From assembly GCA_029990175.1 (NCBI GenBank), contig JARKIP010000011.1, forward strand, positions 25,518,001 to 25,582,000: a stretch of DNA of 64,000 bases. Direction: 5' to 3'. Of the stretch, positions 21,667 through 33,472 are shown piece after piece (the first letter of the stretch is position 1; every line of letters starts with the position of its first letter). The DNA is from Petunia secreta (lineage: Eukaryota > Streptophyta > Magnoliopsida > Solanales > Solanaceae). Below the pieces are notes generated by a model. That model had not been told where the DNA came from, searched no databases, and was given only the letters and a program-made list of their open reading frames with translations. Position numbers and translations under genes: made by a program.

Positions 21667-24053
21667 TGACACGACTCGGAATCCGGCTAGGCCATGCGGG
21701 CACGCGACATCCTCCCCTAGACCCATTGGGAGAACCCTCACCAGTTAAATTAGGAAAATGAATATAAATCCAACTCATAAATACGAACAAGACTTAAAAA
21801 AATACAGACATACTGATACCTCTAAGATGTACAAAAAAAATTACAGCTGACTACCCAACATACTAGGTTTAGGGCTATCCAGACTAGACATGTAAGAGTA
21901 CAAAATAAGACAGATACCTCTTGAAGGGAGCAAATTGCAACTGAAATAATAAACAATAAACTGGTGGCCATCCGGAATAAAAGCTGGCTCACCCTGACAG
22001 CTGAAGTCGTCTTCGCTCCTGAACAACATGGCGAACTCAATCCTGGAGCGAACCTGCCGAAACGAAATAGATAGACAAGAAACAAACAACAAACAAGGGT
22101 GAGTCAAAAGAACTCAATAAGTGGGGCAGACTAGCCACCTCAAAGAATAGGATAGCTATCAGGGAGAAGAAACAGATAAACTCAACCAGGAATACGAGCC
22201 AGAAACATATCAATAAATAAGCAATGCACGTATAAGCAGAAAAATAGTTATGTACCACAAGTCTACACAATGGTATGAAATGAAACGAAATGAAATATGA
22301 TGCAAAGGGTCACATGTGCCAAATGAATAGGGCGGAATTCTCCTACTCCTAGGGCGAAATCCTCCTACCCTCAGTATGATGCAATGGAGCGAAATCTTCC
22401 TGCTCCTAGGGCGGAATCCTTCTACCCTCAATATGATGCAACGGAGCGGAATCCTCCTGCTCCTAGGGCGGAATCCTCCTACCCTCAATATAATACAATG
22501 GAGCGGAATCCTCCTGCTCCTAGGGCGAAATCCTCCTACCCTCAATATCATGCAATGGAGCAGAATCCTCCTGCTCCTAGGGCGGAATCCTGCTACCCTT
22601 AATATGATGCAATGGAGCGGAATCCTCCTGTTCCTTGGGCGGAATCCTCTTATCCTTAATATGATATAATGTAATACATATGAATGCAATATGATGCAAT
22701 AATTATCCTTCACCAGCGCGGGACTCACATCGACAGCCGGGAAGTAGATGTCAACTCACAGTCAGAGTACAATGCTTAGATCCTTAATGCAATACCAAGA
22801 AAAGGACATAACATATAATATGGAATGCGAATCCAAAGATAAGGCGTAATGAGTACGCCTATCGGCAGGTACACACGTAAGGAACACATGGCAGAAAATC
22901 CACGAGGCCAGGTGCCTCCAAAGAAATGGATATAAACACTTACCTTTTTACAAAGTTAGCACATCCACTCAATAAACGCTTTGTCCTTTGGATTCACTTC
23001 CAAACGATCCCACTGTGTTCAATAAGCAGAAAATATCTCACATTAGGCTAAATGTTTCATTCCGCACATCTTAGGGCAATCAGGTTAGGAACCTGATACC
23101 CTAATCGCATACGCAATTCGTAAGCCAGGCCTATGTACAGGGTTCAAAGTCATACAACCAAACTCTAAATAAATTATATTTATATGTTGCCCATAACTCA
23201 CTGAGTACAAATATATAATCAATTCTACTATCGGGGTCCAATTGATCCTTTAAACTATTAATTGAACTTATTAAAATGATGTCTAATATCCCAATTATTA
23301 CCGTAAAAATATAGTCAAATACACGTAATAAGCTAAGATAATGAGTTAACATCATTATCTGGATGTTTCGGGGTGAAAATACTATTTTTCTCCGGCTCTT
23401 TTCGCATTTTCTGGTATTTTTTCTTTCTCCTTGGCGCTTCTCATTTTTGTTCCATATGTTTTTGTTCTGTTTTTTGTGTACCTACAAAGTATAAGCTAAG
23501 GGATAATATCCCTTATCCCACCGCCTGCATAATTTATCTTTTCCTCCTTTTTTGTTTTTTACTTTTATATTTTTTTCTTAACGAAAATTAAAACGGTACC
23601 CTACGATATTCAAAATAATTCAAACTTTTGCATAAAAGTTATACCAAATTTATGTGATGTACTCGCTAAGGCGGATCTCAAATCGGACTCCCGAAACTCA
23701 ATATGCAAATTAAATGGAAAAAGTCAAATTATTTAACTTTCGGCATTTTAGCGGAACTAGCCGAACAACCTCGAAATTTACTTTCGAAAGTTCTTAAAAG
23801 TCATAAATAATCATACGAATCCAACAGCGCTTTCAAATTTCGAATCAGAGTTCATTCGCCAAAATTGAGCTCGAAAACCTCTTTTTAATATTTATCGACA
23901 ACAAAAACTGAAATCTTCTTCCAATACGTACCAAACGAGGTCTGACTTAGGTCAAATTTTACAGATAAGTCAATGGACCTTACGAATATTTTAAAATTAT
24001 CGGCACGCCAATCGGAGTCCTAACTTCTGAAACAACTAACCGAGGTCGTTTCA
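21667..24053 (-). repeat. complete gypsy LTR inside the insertion
   Basis: On the minus strand it starts TGAAACGACCTCGG and ends GGGTCGTGTCA-like (here GAGTCGTGTCA), about 2387 bp. It is collinear with the LTR at 57513-60067. AAGTGGAGGAGAA (the polypurine tract) directly precedes it on the minus strand. Confidence 0.8.
22328..22660 (-). repeat. tandem GCGGAATCCTCC array in the LTR
   Basis: About 58-60 bp units made of GGAGCGGAATCCTCCTGCTC, GGGCGGAATCCTCCTACC and CTCAATATGATGCAAT. Overlapping ORFs on both strands are by-products of the repeat, not genes. Confidence 0.85.
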
Positions 24054-25712
24054 TTCTCCTCCACTTAAACTCTCGTTCGTCCTCGAACGATCCCAAGTCT
24101 TAAAATAAATTCGCACAGATAACAAGAGAACTTGCACGACTTTCATAAGCTACTCCACGTGCCTTACCTCCTGATTACAGGATCAGAATTATATTACGCG
24201 CATCGTAATTTTGGAATAAAATATATCTGGATAATATGATAATACCATTGCACAGCTTATTCTGACTAAGCTGATCCTTCCTCGATCACGAGAAGAGAAT
24301 TTTGAAATAGATAGACAACAAACAAACAACAAATAAGGGTGAGTCAAAAGGACTCAATAAGTAGGGAAGACTAGCCACCTCAAAGAATAGGATAGCTTGC
24401 CAGGGAGAAGAAACAGATAAACCAAATTTCTCTTATTTAAATTATAAAAAGGCAGAGCCAGTAACCGAAAACACGTATGAAACCATAAACTCAACCAGGA
24501 ATACAACCCAGAAACATATCAACAAATAAGCAATGCACGTAGAAGCAGAACAGTAGTTATGTACCACAAGTCTACACAATGGTATGAAATGAAATGAAAT
24601 ATGATGCAAGGGGTCACATGTGCCAAATGAATGGAGCGGAATCCTCCTACCCTCAGTATGATGCAATAGAGCGGAATCCTCCTGCTCCTAGGGCGGAATC
24701 CTCCTACCCTCAATATGATGCATTGGAGCGAAGACGACTTCAGCTGTCAGGGTGAGCCAGCTTTTATTCCGGATGGCCACCAGTTTATTGGTTATTATTT
24801 CAGTTGCATTTTGCTCCCTTCAGGAGGTATCTGTCTTTCTTGTACTCTTAGATGTCTTGTCTGGATAGCCCTACACCTAGTATGTTGGGTAGTCAGCTGT
24901 AATTTCTTTTGTACAGCTTAGAGGTATCAATGCGTCTGTGTTTTTTTTCTAAGTATTGTCCTTATTTATGAATTGTTGTATTTATTTTCCTAATTTAATT
25001 GGTAAGGGTTCGCCTGGCGGGTCTAGGGGAGGATGTCAGGTGCCCGCACGGCCTAGCCGGATTCCGGGTCGTGTCAGTAACACACCATGGCACGCTGTTG
25101 ATGAAATATTATTCCCAATAACTATTGAAGGACAGTGGCACTAGATTTTGGTAAGACTATCGTTCAAAGATCGATGTTTATATATTTATGACTCGAGACG
25201 TGGTTCATCTCATAGAAAGAAAGTTCGCGAGATAGTTGTTGCATATACATTTGTTATACCACATTATCTTGCCATTCTTGATTTTTTTGGGATGAGGAAT
25301 GACATTGATTTGAACATCGGTCCTTATAAAGATAAGACAATGGTTGATCCATTCAGAATCACTACCATTGAAAATTTGCCATTACAGAAAGATGTGTAAG
25401 TGATCTACATATTGATTTATTTATTCTGTATAACTAGTTGATGTTACAATATTAATAATATATTTTTATACTTGGTTGCTTCTTTGTTTTACCTGCAGCG
25501 ATTGTCGAGTGTTTGCTGTGTTCTTCGCTGAACAATTTATTTGTGCTAGCAAAGTGCCTTCCACAGAATTTATTGATATGAATGCACATCAGACCAGATT
25601 TGGGGCATTGTTGTACCATTATGACAAAGTAAAGTGAGATTAGAAAGTACCTACTGATTCGGAAGCTTCTAACAGACTGGCCAACAACGGTCGTCTGCCA
25701 CAGATAATTTAG

Positions 25713-26968
25713 TTGAATCTTACTTTAACTTGTAGTAGCTCATTTTCTTAACACATTGCCTGAAATTTTTATTAAGATATACGTTTGCAAGTTTTTAAAG
25801 TTTGATTAGTTCATGCTACCAAAAGTCGAAATAGATGAATTTTAATTTTCTCTTCATTGCTAAAAGATACGACTGGAAACAATTGTTAACATGCTATTCT
25901 TTTGAATATTGAATTTCAAAGTAAATGTGCTTTGGTGGAACGTCAATGATAGAAAGTATATTTTAGATTAAGTTTTTCAGCAGCGCCGAATTTATACCAC
26001 CTATACTTTCAGTGTAATTTCAGTTAGTGTTGATACATTCAACATAAGGTTAATATACAAGATGTATTTTCAGTTCATTTTAAGTGTTTTTACAGTGTAT
26101 TTTATAATTTCCAGCAGCTTAATTTATACCCCATATATTTTTAGTGTATTTTCATTATATGTTAGCATATCAGCATACGATTATACATCAGATGTATTTT
26201 TAGCATCTTTTACGATTTTCAGTCTTAATTTTGACCCCATATAATTTCAGTGTAGTTCAGTTAAAGTGTTGTACTTCCAACTTGAGGTTAATATACCAGA
26301 CGTATTTATAGTGTATTTTAAGAGTATTTTCGGTGTTTTGTTTTAGAGTTCCAACAATCTTAATAAATACCATATATATTTTCAGTGTATTGTCATTTAA
26401 CTATATATACCTCTTATTTAAGGTTAAAATACCATATATATATTCAATTTATTTTAAGTATACGGGTTGAAATTTTTAACCTGTACAAAATACATATACC
26501 AGATATCTTATTAATGTGCTGTTAAATTTATAGGACAATTGACTAAAAACTATTAAATTTATCACGGGTGCCCTCAAATAACAATAAGTTGTGAGAATTA
26601 ATGCCAATGAAAAATCTAGTCATTTCGGAAGCCAAAGGCATACTTTTCTACCTGATTGAAATGAATCAAAAGATGTAACAGTAAAGTAACTTAAGAAGAT
26701 TTTGGGGAAAATAATTCAACTAAAAATTGGTCAAAATTTATCTACACAGGTGATGCACAATGAAAGAGTGAATAGTTAATTATTTTGTCTTACTACCAGT
26801 CAATATGTATCAATAGAGCACATAAATGTACTAAAAATTCATCCTTTAAATCTCATTAACTAGACAGTGTCTCAATAACCATTACCATAACTAAGAAAGC
26901 ATTTTCACATGTAACAGTTTCACAACCTTACTACAATAAATTAACATTGTACTCTAAACTTTGTACTA
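25713..26968. other. space between the convergent KI-MULE 1 genes
   Basis: Non-coding. From about 25980 to 26500 the words TTTTCAGTGTATTTT, TATACCCCATATATTTT and GGTTAATATACCAGA recur many times with substitutions, a degenerate local repeat specific to this MULE. Confidence 0.5.
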
Positions 26969-29865
26969 GTAGTTAAGCCATTTTTGGAGGATTTCTACAT
27001 GTTTTTCGATTGTGCCCGAGCTGTCCACATAGACCACATGCAGTTTTTTTGTTTTTTCTGATTTGATTTCCATGAAGATACGTGTCTCGTCTTCTTTGGT
27101 CTTCCAGATTGGCGCTTTCCCCTGGTTGGCAACACAATTTCTTCTAGTATATTTGCAGGAACACCCCACATACTTTCATCCGGTATAGGATAAACTGGTA
27201 CTTCAAATGTCTTCTTCAAATAATCAATCGTGTGATATGATGAAAAATATTTGTACTCATCCATATTGTACTTTGTCACAATCGCCAGTACGTGAGGACA
27301 AGTAATTCCATCCATTTGAAACCTTCTGCAACGGCAGGTTCTCTCACGCATAGACACCACATGCCAAGGTTCACCATCTAGCATTTTATGTAGATATTCT
27401 GTTGAAGACCTCACCTATATTTTTTAAAAGGTAACAGTAGTTCACGATATAATTTCAGTGCATTATGCAAACAATACAATTATTATACTAGGCATTTATC
27501 AACTATAATTTCAGTATATGATAATGTACTTGTAAACTGAAATTTCTCAAGGTTATACTTTTGGATAAAGAATTGATTCGTTTAATTTCTTACCTTGCTA
27601 TCAAACGTACAATGTAAAAATAAGAAATAAAAAAAACTTACAGTCATCGTTGTTGACGCAACGAAATTTTCTGTTAGTTGTTCTTCATAGTCTTCCTCAA
27701 GCTCAGTATATGTTGCCATTGCCTTGTTTCTGTTATTGAAGTGCCAATCTATAATTAAACTCATCATGTAATCCAGCAAATGGTATATTGACATATCTCT
27801 TGCATCCTTATTGGCAGAATTTATAGACTCAGCAATATTAGAAGTCATAACCATTGGTCTGTTGACAAGCGAATGCGATCTACACCATCTTTGATACCCA
27901 ATATTGAATAAGTATTCCTTCACTCCCTTATCAATGCTAGCAATCTCTGACATGTGTTCATCAAACTCTTCAATGGTGTAAGCTCTTGCAGTTGCATAAT
28001 ATAAACCACTTAGTTTTGCTTGAGTTTTCATGAACCTTGTCTGAATATTATTCCATAGATGGAACATGCATATGCAGCAAGCCACCTCTGGATACACAAC
28101 AGAAGTGGCACACATTATGCTCGCATGCCTATCGGAGACAATGCACATCGCTTCCCTTGTACCAAAAGTCTCTCTAAACTTTTCAAAAAACCACTTCCAA
28201 GATGCATTATTTTCTTAATCGACTACAACATATGCTAGTGGAAATATACTTCCTGAAATGATTAGTACAATAATGTTTATTCCTTATTGCAGGGTCATGT
28301 AAAAAACTGAAGTTTGTCATTAAAATAAACTAGCATAAAGTTGATAAACGACTTGTACAATATTATCTTGGTACTATCTACATAAAAAAATAATTTATGA
28401 AAAGCTAACCTCCGGCATCTAATGTAGAAGCTATCAATAAGGTCCCATTGTTTGTTGCTGTTAAGAAGCTGCCATCAACAACTACGATTGGCATGCAATA
28501 CTCCCAACCTTTAATGGAAGCATAGATTGATACATAAGCGTATAAGAAGCATCCATTACTTGACTTCTCCATTAGTGCAACCGATCCTGGATTTTTTCGC
28601 TTCACCGTGTACAAGTAGCTCGGTAGCTTCTTATATGAGTCGCCAGGTTTCCCTCTTAATTGCTCAATTACTTTTCCTCTTGTCCTTCAAGCCTTCATGT
28701 AATTCATCCCTACTCCAAAATCCTTTTTCATGTCACGTCGTATGTCTGCTGGCGTGTAAGTTGACTTTGGATTATCTAGCTTGGATTTTACCAAGCTTCC
28801 AATGAGATCTACCGTAGCATTACGTTGTGAAAAGAATCTTGATTCGTTCCGACATATGTGAACATTGTTAAATTTTCTAACTTTGAAAATGTTTGACTTG
28901 TGAAGGTTAGAGGACTTGAAACTCCATGAGCATTTTCATCCATGCATTTGAGATAATACCGACAATTTAGTCGATAATTAATTTTTATGAAAGTAAACTT
29001 TCAACTATCCATCAACAATATACGTTTTAATCTAACAATGTATATTTATAGGTAATTAAGTTTTTAAGTTCGTACAAATACCTAATATAAACCTAAAAAA
29101 TACTTAGTATTTCAAATTTTTCATTACATATACCATGTGTATTTCACATCTTTTAGATAAATATAACATGCATAAATGATGTACACTGTTAATATACCAA
29201 TCCTATATCTCATGTTCAAACTACATCTGGTATAAAATACCAATAAATACTCTATATTGCCCATACACAATCAACTAAAATACTGAAATTATACGAAAAA
29301 TATATCTTTCTTTGTTTGATCGTGGAACTTTAAACTGAAATTTGCTTTTTATTGCAAGATGCTTCATAACATTTACAAGGACAATATTATCCTTGTACAA
29401 CTGACCTTCACAAACTTCTTCATGTAAAGGATTTTTAATTATATGCTCTTCATCAGGATGCATAATTTCACAATCCTCTACCTCATTGTTTCCGATAAGC
29501 TGGATTGTATCCGGGCAATTAACTACCGTTACATTCTGTGTATCAGCTGATTGGAAACAATACTGCTCGGGGGACCTGCCACCTTGAAACATTTCTTTGA
29601 TTGATACACAAATTGGGTAGTCTGTGATCTTGGAATTTTTCAATTTCAACTGCATATACACTCTTAGGCTCATTTCAATGTATATTTTCATTGCTGGATA
29701 ATTCTCCCTCAAAACATATTTGATTTCAACTATATTATCTGAAGCATCCACCCCAAATAATTTAGAAATATTAGACATAAAAGCGGTAAATGTGCAATCT
29801 TTCTCGATCAATAACGCATCAACATCGAAATTAAAATATTTATTCACCATCCCAGTTTCCACCAT
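26969..29865 (-). pseudogene. mudrA-like MULE transposase of KI-MULE 1
   Basis: The first exon (29865-about 29290) starts MVETGMVNKYFNFDVDALL and is the N-terminal region usual in plant MULE transposases. Exon 2 (about 28985-28407) has KVRKFNNVHIC, SRFFSQRNATVDLIGSLVK, DIRRDMKKDFGV and the first catalytic Asp in MPIVVVDGSFLTATN. The next exon (about 28237-27640) has ENNASWKWFFEKF, the second Asp in MCIVSDRHASI, the C-x-H motif region CICMFHLWNNIQTRF and MTSNIAESINSANKDARD. The last exon (about 27415-26969) is a SWIM zinc finger (CRCRRFQMDGITCPHVLA) followed by RGKRQSGRPKKTR. In-frame stops include a TGG to TGA change near 28705 and a TAA near 28215, so it is inactive. The enzyme would cut and paste the MULE. 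Confidence 0.8.
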
Positions 29866-30062
29866 GTTGAATCAAAATATCAATTTTCTTATCCATAGAA
29901 TAGGACGAATACAAGAAAATTGAAAAATCACCATAAAACAAAACACTATGGAACCCACCCAAAGCAGAAATCTTAATCGGCTGACTTTTCTTTCTATTAA
30001 TATAAACACCTTTTTTTTCCTTCTTGATTGCAGTCGAGATATTGCTTCAATAATGTTGGTGG
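29866..30062. other. upstream region of the KI-MULE 1 transposase
   Basis: Short non-coding piece between the transposase start and the copia insertion; its continuation lies after 39912. Confidence 0.4.
30058..30062 (+). repeat. left target duplication of the copia element
   Basis: GGTGG before the 5' LTR against TGTGG at 39913-39917 after the 3' LTR: four of five positions agree. Confidence 0.5.
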
Positions 30063-30330
30063 TGTTACAAATCCGGAGAATGTGGATGTCCTCCATTCAT
30101 GAACGGATTATTCATTCTTCATTCAATGAACTAACTCATTAATCAATGTATCTTTATTAAATGAAGCATTACTTATTGTAACTCTATAGTGAGCTCATCA
30201 TCGTGTATAATCGGATGCACTTTCACCTTGTAAATGACACAGACAAGAAAGTGAAATAAAACTCCTATCTCTCTCCATATCGTTACTTCTCCCATTTACT
30301 TTACTGCTCTTTTATATTTTATTTACAATA
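30063..30330 (+). repeat. 5' LTR of the copia element
   Basis: Begins TGTTACAAATCC, ends TTATTTACAATA. GTTATCAGCACGAAGCTC follows directly and is presumably the primer binding site; I did not identify the tRNA. Confidence 0.9.
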
Positions 30331-31327
30331 CGTTATCAGCACGAAGCTCTAATCTTCTCCAAATTAAGTACCAATTTCTTCCATCTGTGAGGTATAACTA
30401 TATATAAGTTATTTATCGTAATATATCTCATTTACAGATAAATGTACTATCTTAATTACAGATATACTAAAATGATTTTTACAACAGCAACATCATATGC
30501 AAAACTGTTATCGACAACAATATTATTCCGGTTCCATAGTTTTCCCGTAGAGACATAACTTATTGAGATCTCTTCAATTTTATTAACATTGTGGCACTTG
30601 ACATATCCGACAAGAACTATTTATCATGAGTGCTTGATGCTGAGATACATCTGGATGCCAAAGGTCTTTGCGATACTATTAAAGAAGGAAACAACAAATC
30701 GAGCCAAGATAAGGCGAAAGCCATGATTTTCCTTCGCCATCATCTTGATGAAGGGTTAAAAATTGAATATTTAACCGTGAAAGATCCACTAGAACTATGG
30801 ATTAATTTGAATGAACGGTATGATCACTTGAAAGCCATTACTACCAAAGGCTCGTGATGAATGGATTCATTTACGGTTACAAGATTTTAAAACCATAACA
30901 GAATATAATTCTGTTGTCTTTAGAATAAGTTCTCAATTAAAATTATATGGAGAATCTATTGATGATGATGCCTTATTGGAAAAAACACTTTCCACATTTC
31001 ATGCATCAAATATGGTGTTACAGCAGCAATACCGTGAAAAGGGATTCAAAAAATATTCTGAGTTGATCTCATGTCTTCTGGTAGCTGAGCAACATAATTT
31101 CCTGTTGATCAAAAATCATGAAGCCCGCCCCACTGGATCTGCTCCGTTCCCTAAGGTGAATGTGGGAGCACATGCTCCATTCCCTGAGGCGAATGTGGTA
31201 GCAATAAATAATATGCCTGAAAGAAGGAAAATAATTACAGTGGTAAAAGAAATGGTCGTGGGCGCGGCAAGGGATGAAATAATAATCGTCGTCACGGTAG
31301 AAATAAATATGAGAATAATAAGGGTTC

Positions 31328-31332
31328 TCAAG
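31328..31332 (+). repeat. left target-site duplication TCAAG
   Basis: TCAAG directly precedes TGACACGACCCG and is repeated exactly at 35452-35456. Joining across restores the copia gag reading context. Confidence 0.9.
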
Positions 31333-33311
31333 TGACACGACCCGAAATCCGGTTAGGCCGTGCGGGCACCCGACATCCTTCCCTAGACCCGTCGGGCGAA
31401 CCCTTACCAATTAATTTAGGCAAATAAATATAATTCAATTCATTAATAAGAACAAGGCTTTAAAAAAACACTGACATACTGATACCTCTAAGCTGTACAA
31501 AAGAAATTACAGCTGACTACCCAACATACTAGGTTTAGGGTTATCCAGACCAGACATCTAAGAGTACAAAAGAAGACAAATACCTCCTGAAGGGAGCAAA
31601 ATGCAACTGAAATAATAACCAACAAACTGGTGGCCATCCGGAATAAAAGCTGGCTCACCCTGACAGCTGAAGTCGTCTTCGCTCCTTCACAACATGGCGA
31701 ACTCAATCCTGGAGCGAACCTGCCGAAACGAAATAGATAGAAAAAGAAACAAACAACAAACAAGGGTGAGTCAAAAGGACTCAATAAGTGGGGCAGACTA
31801 GCCACCTCAAAGAATAGGATAGCTAGCCAGGGAGAAGAAACAGATAAACCAAATTTCTTTTATTTAAATTATAAAAAGGTAGAGCCAGATAACAACCGAA
31901 AACACGTAAGAAACTTATAAACTCAACCAAGGATGCGTGCCAGAAACATAACAACAAATAAGAAATGCACATGTAAGCAGGACAATAGTTATGTACCACA
32001 AGTTTACACAATGGTATGAAATAAAATGAAATAAAATGAGGTGAGATGAAATGAGATGAAATATGATGCGAAGGGTCACATGTGCCCGTAATCCCATCCC
32101 GAAGCGGAATACTCCTGCATTCGAGGGGAATCCAATCTGATAACCAACTGGAGCGGAATACTCCTGCTCCTGGGGCGGAATACTCCTGCACCCGATATAA
32201 TATAAACCAGAGGCGGAATACTCCTGCACTCTCCTGGGGCGGAATACTCCTGCACCCGATATAATGTAAAGCTGAGGCGGAATACTCCTGCACTCAATAT
32301 CTGACATAAGAGCGGAATACTCCTGCTCTTGGGGCGGAATCCTCCTACCCTCAATGTGATACAATGGAGCGGAATACTCCTGCTCCTGGGGCGGAATACT
32401 CCTGCCCTCAATATGATATGCAATGTAATGCATATGAATGCAATGTGATGCAATAACCCTTCACCGGCGCGGGACTCTCATCGACAACCGGGAAGTAGAT
32501 GCCAACTCGCAGCCAGGGTACAATGCTCAAATCCTCAATACAATACCAACAATAGGACATAACATATAATATATAATATAAATCCAAAGCTAAGGCGTAA
32601 TGAGTACGCCTATCGGCAGCTACACACGTAAGGAATACGTGGTAGAAAATCCACGAGGCCAGGTGCCTCCAAAGAAATGGATATAAACACTTACCTCTCT
32701 CAAAAGTTAGCATTGCGACCAACAACCGCGTTATTTTTGAATGCATTGCCAAACGATCCCACTGTGATCAATAAGCAGAAAAATATATCACATTAGGCTA
32801 AAGGCTTCATTCCTCACATCTTAGGGCAATCCAGGTAGGAACCTGATACCCTATTCGCATACGCAATACGCAGGCCAGGCCTATATACAGGGTTTAAGGC
32901 CACCTAACGAAATCCCAAATAAATTATATTTATAAGTTGCCCATAACTCACTGAGCACGAATACATAATCAATTTCATTATCGGGGTCCATTTGACCCTT
33001 TAAACTATCAATTTACGTCATTAGGGCGATGTCTAATATTCCTATTTTTACCGCAAAAATATATTTAAACACACGTAATAAACTCAAATACTATATTAGG
33101 ATCATTACCTGAATGTTTCAGGGTGAAAATTCTACTTTTTTCCGGCCCTTTTTCCTATTTTCTGATATTTTTTCCTCTGCTGCTTTTCCTTTTCCATTTC
33201 TGTCTTTGTGCTTCCCGTGATCTATCAATTAAGCTTTTTGCTTAATTGTCTACCGCCTAACTCATTTTTGTCTTTTTCTCTCTCTTTTTTTTATTGTTTT
33301 TTTTTTAATTT
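31333..33311 (-). repeat. left arm of the palindrome
   Basis: LTR-derived, minus orientation relative to gypsy transcription. Very close to 57513-59580, but with one fewer tandem-array unit. Confidence 0.9.
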
Positions 33312-33472
33312 TATCTTTTTTTCTTAACGAAAATTAAAACGGTACTCTACGATATTTGAAATAATCCCAACTTTTGCATACGAGTTATACAAAATATATG
33401 TAACATACTCGCAAAGGCGGATCTCAAATTGGATTCCCGAAACTCAAGATGCGAATTTAAATAGAAAAAGTC

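Larger units (their letters stand above)
21667..25076. mobile_element. mosaic inverted-LTR (U5-U5) retro-hairpin insertion, 3410 bp
   Basis: Segment A, 21667-24053, is a full gypsy LTR read from its GTCA end, followed by 24054-24302, the adjacent internal sequence including the polyprotein tail (reverse strand, FEDER). Segment B, 24303-24724, repeats the LTR part 22063-22385 in the same orientation but keeps a roughly 62-bp block (24423-24485) that segment A lacks near 22180. Segment C, 24725-25076, is the reverse complement of 21667-22019. The B/C switch lies in GGAGCGAA (24725-24732), present at both parents (22386-22393 and as TTCGCTCC at 22012-22019). Both outer ends are the same LTR end, with 5-bp duplications outside. 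Confidence 0.85.
18242..25712 (+). pseudogene. KI-MULE 1 ULP1-like protease gene, DUF1985, split by a retro-hairpin insertion
   Basis: Starts MVRSKQVSTPYSRK and shifts frame near 18310 into a basic region (GGRKADKKRKAK). Exon 2 (about 18891-19680) is DUF1985-like: LNPRQFNMFKQTCL, WICLNGIRLHFGIGEFALI, KRKKWTSDEDAVKIAILYF, YHPWGKLVF-like QHYPWGKLVFDETI, and LTGLPLAFQVWFYECC. Frameshifts lie near 19010 and in a T-run at about 19350. Later exons (19749-21648) encode acidic and Ser-rich linkers and the start of the peptidase. The 21667-25076 insertion interrupts the exon before TPWHAVDEILFPITIEGQWH, where the Trp after the catalytic His has become TAG. RLSFKDRCLYIYDS follows, then the Cys exon (25500-25712) with DCRVFAVFFAEQF, in which Gly of the usual DCGVF is Arg. 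Not functional as it stands. Confidence 0.75.

Noticed and set aside
22328..22660. CRISPR-like regular repeats
   Set aside because: Units alternate with near-identical spacers inside a plant LTR; it is a minisatellite.
21667..25076. Two separate LTR insertions in opposite orientation
   Set aside because: That would need two sets of target duplications; only one GTAAC pair is found, outside the whole unit, and the inner junction is a microhomology.
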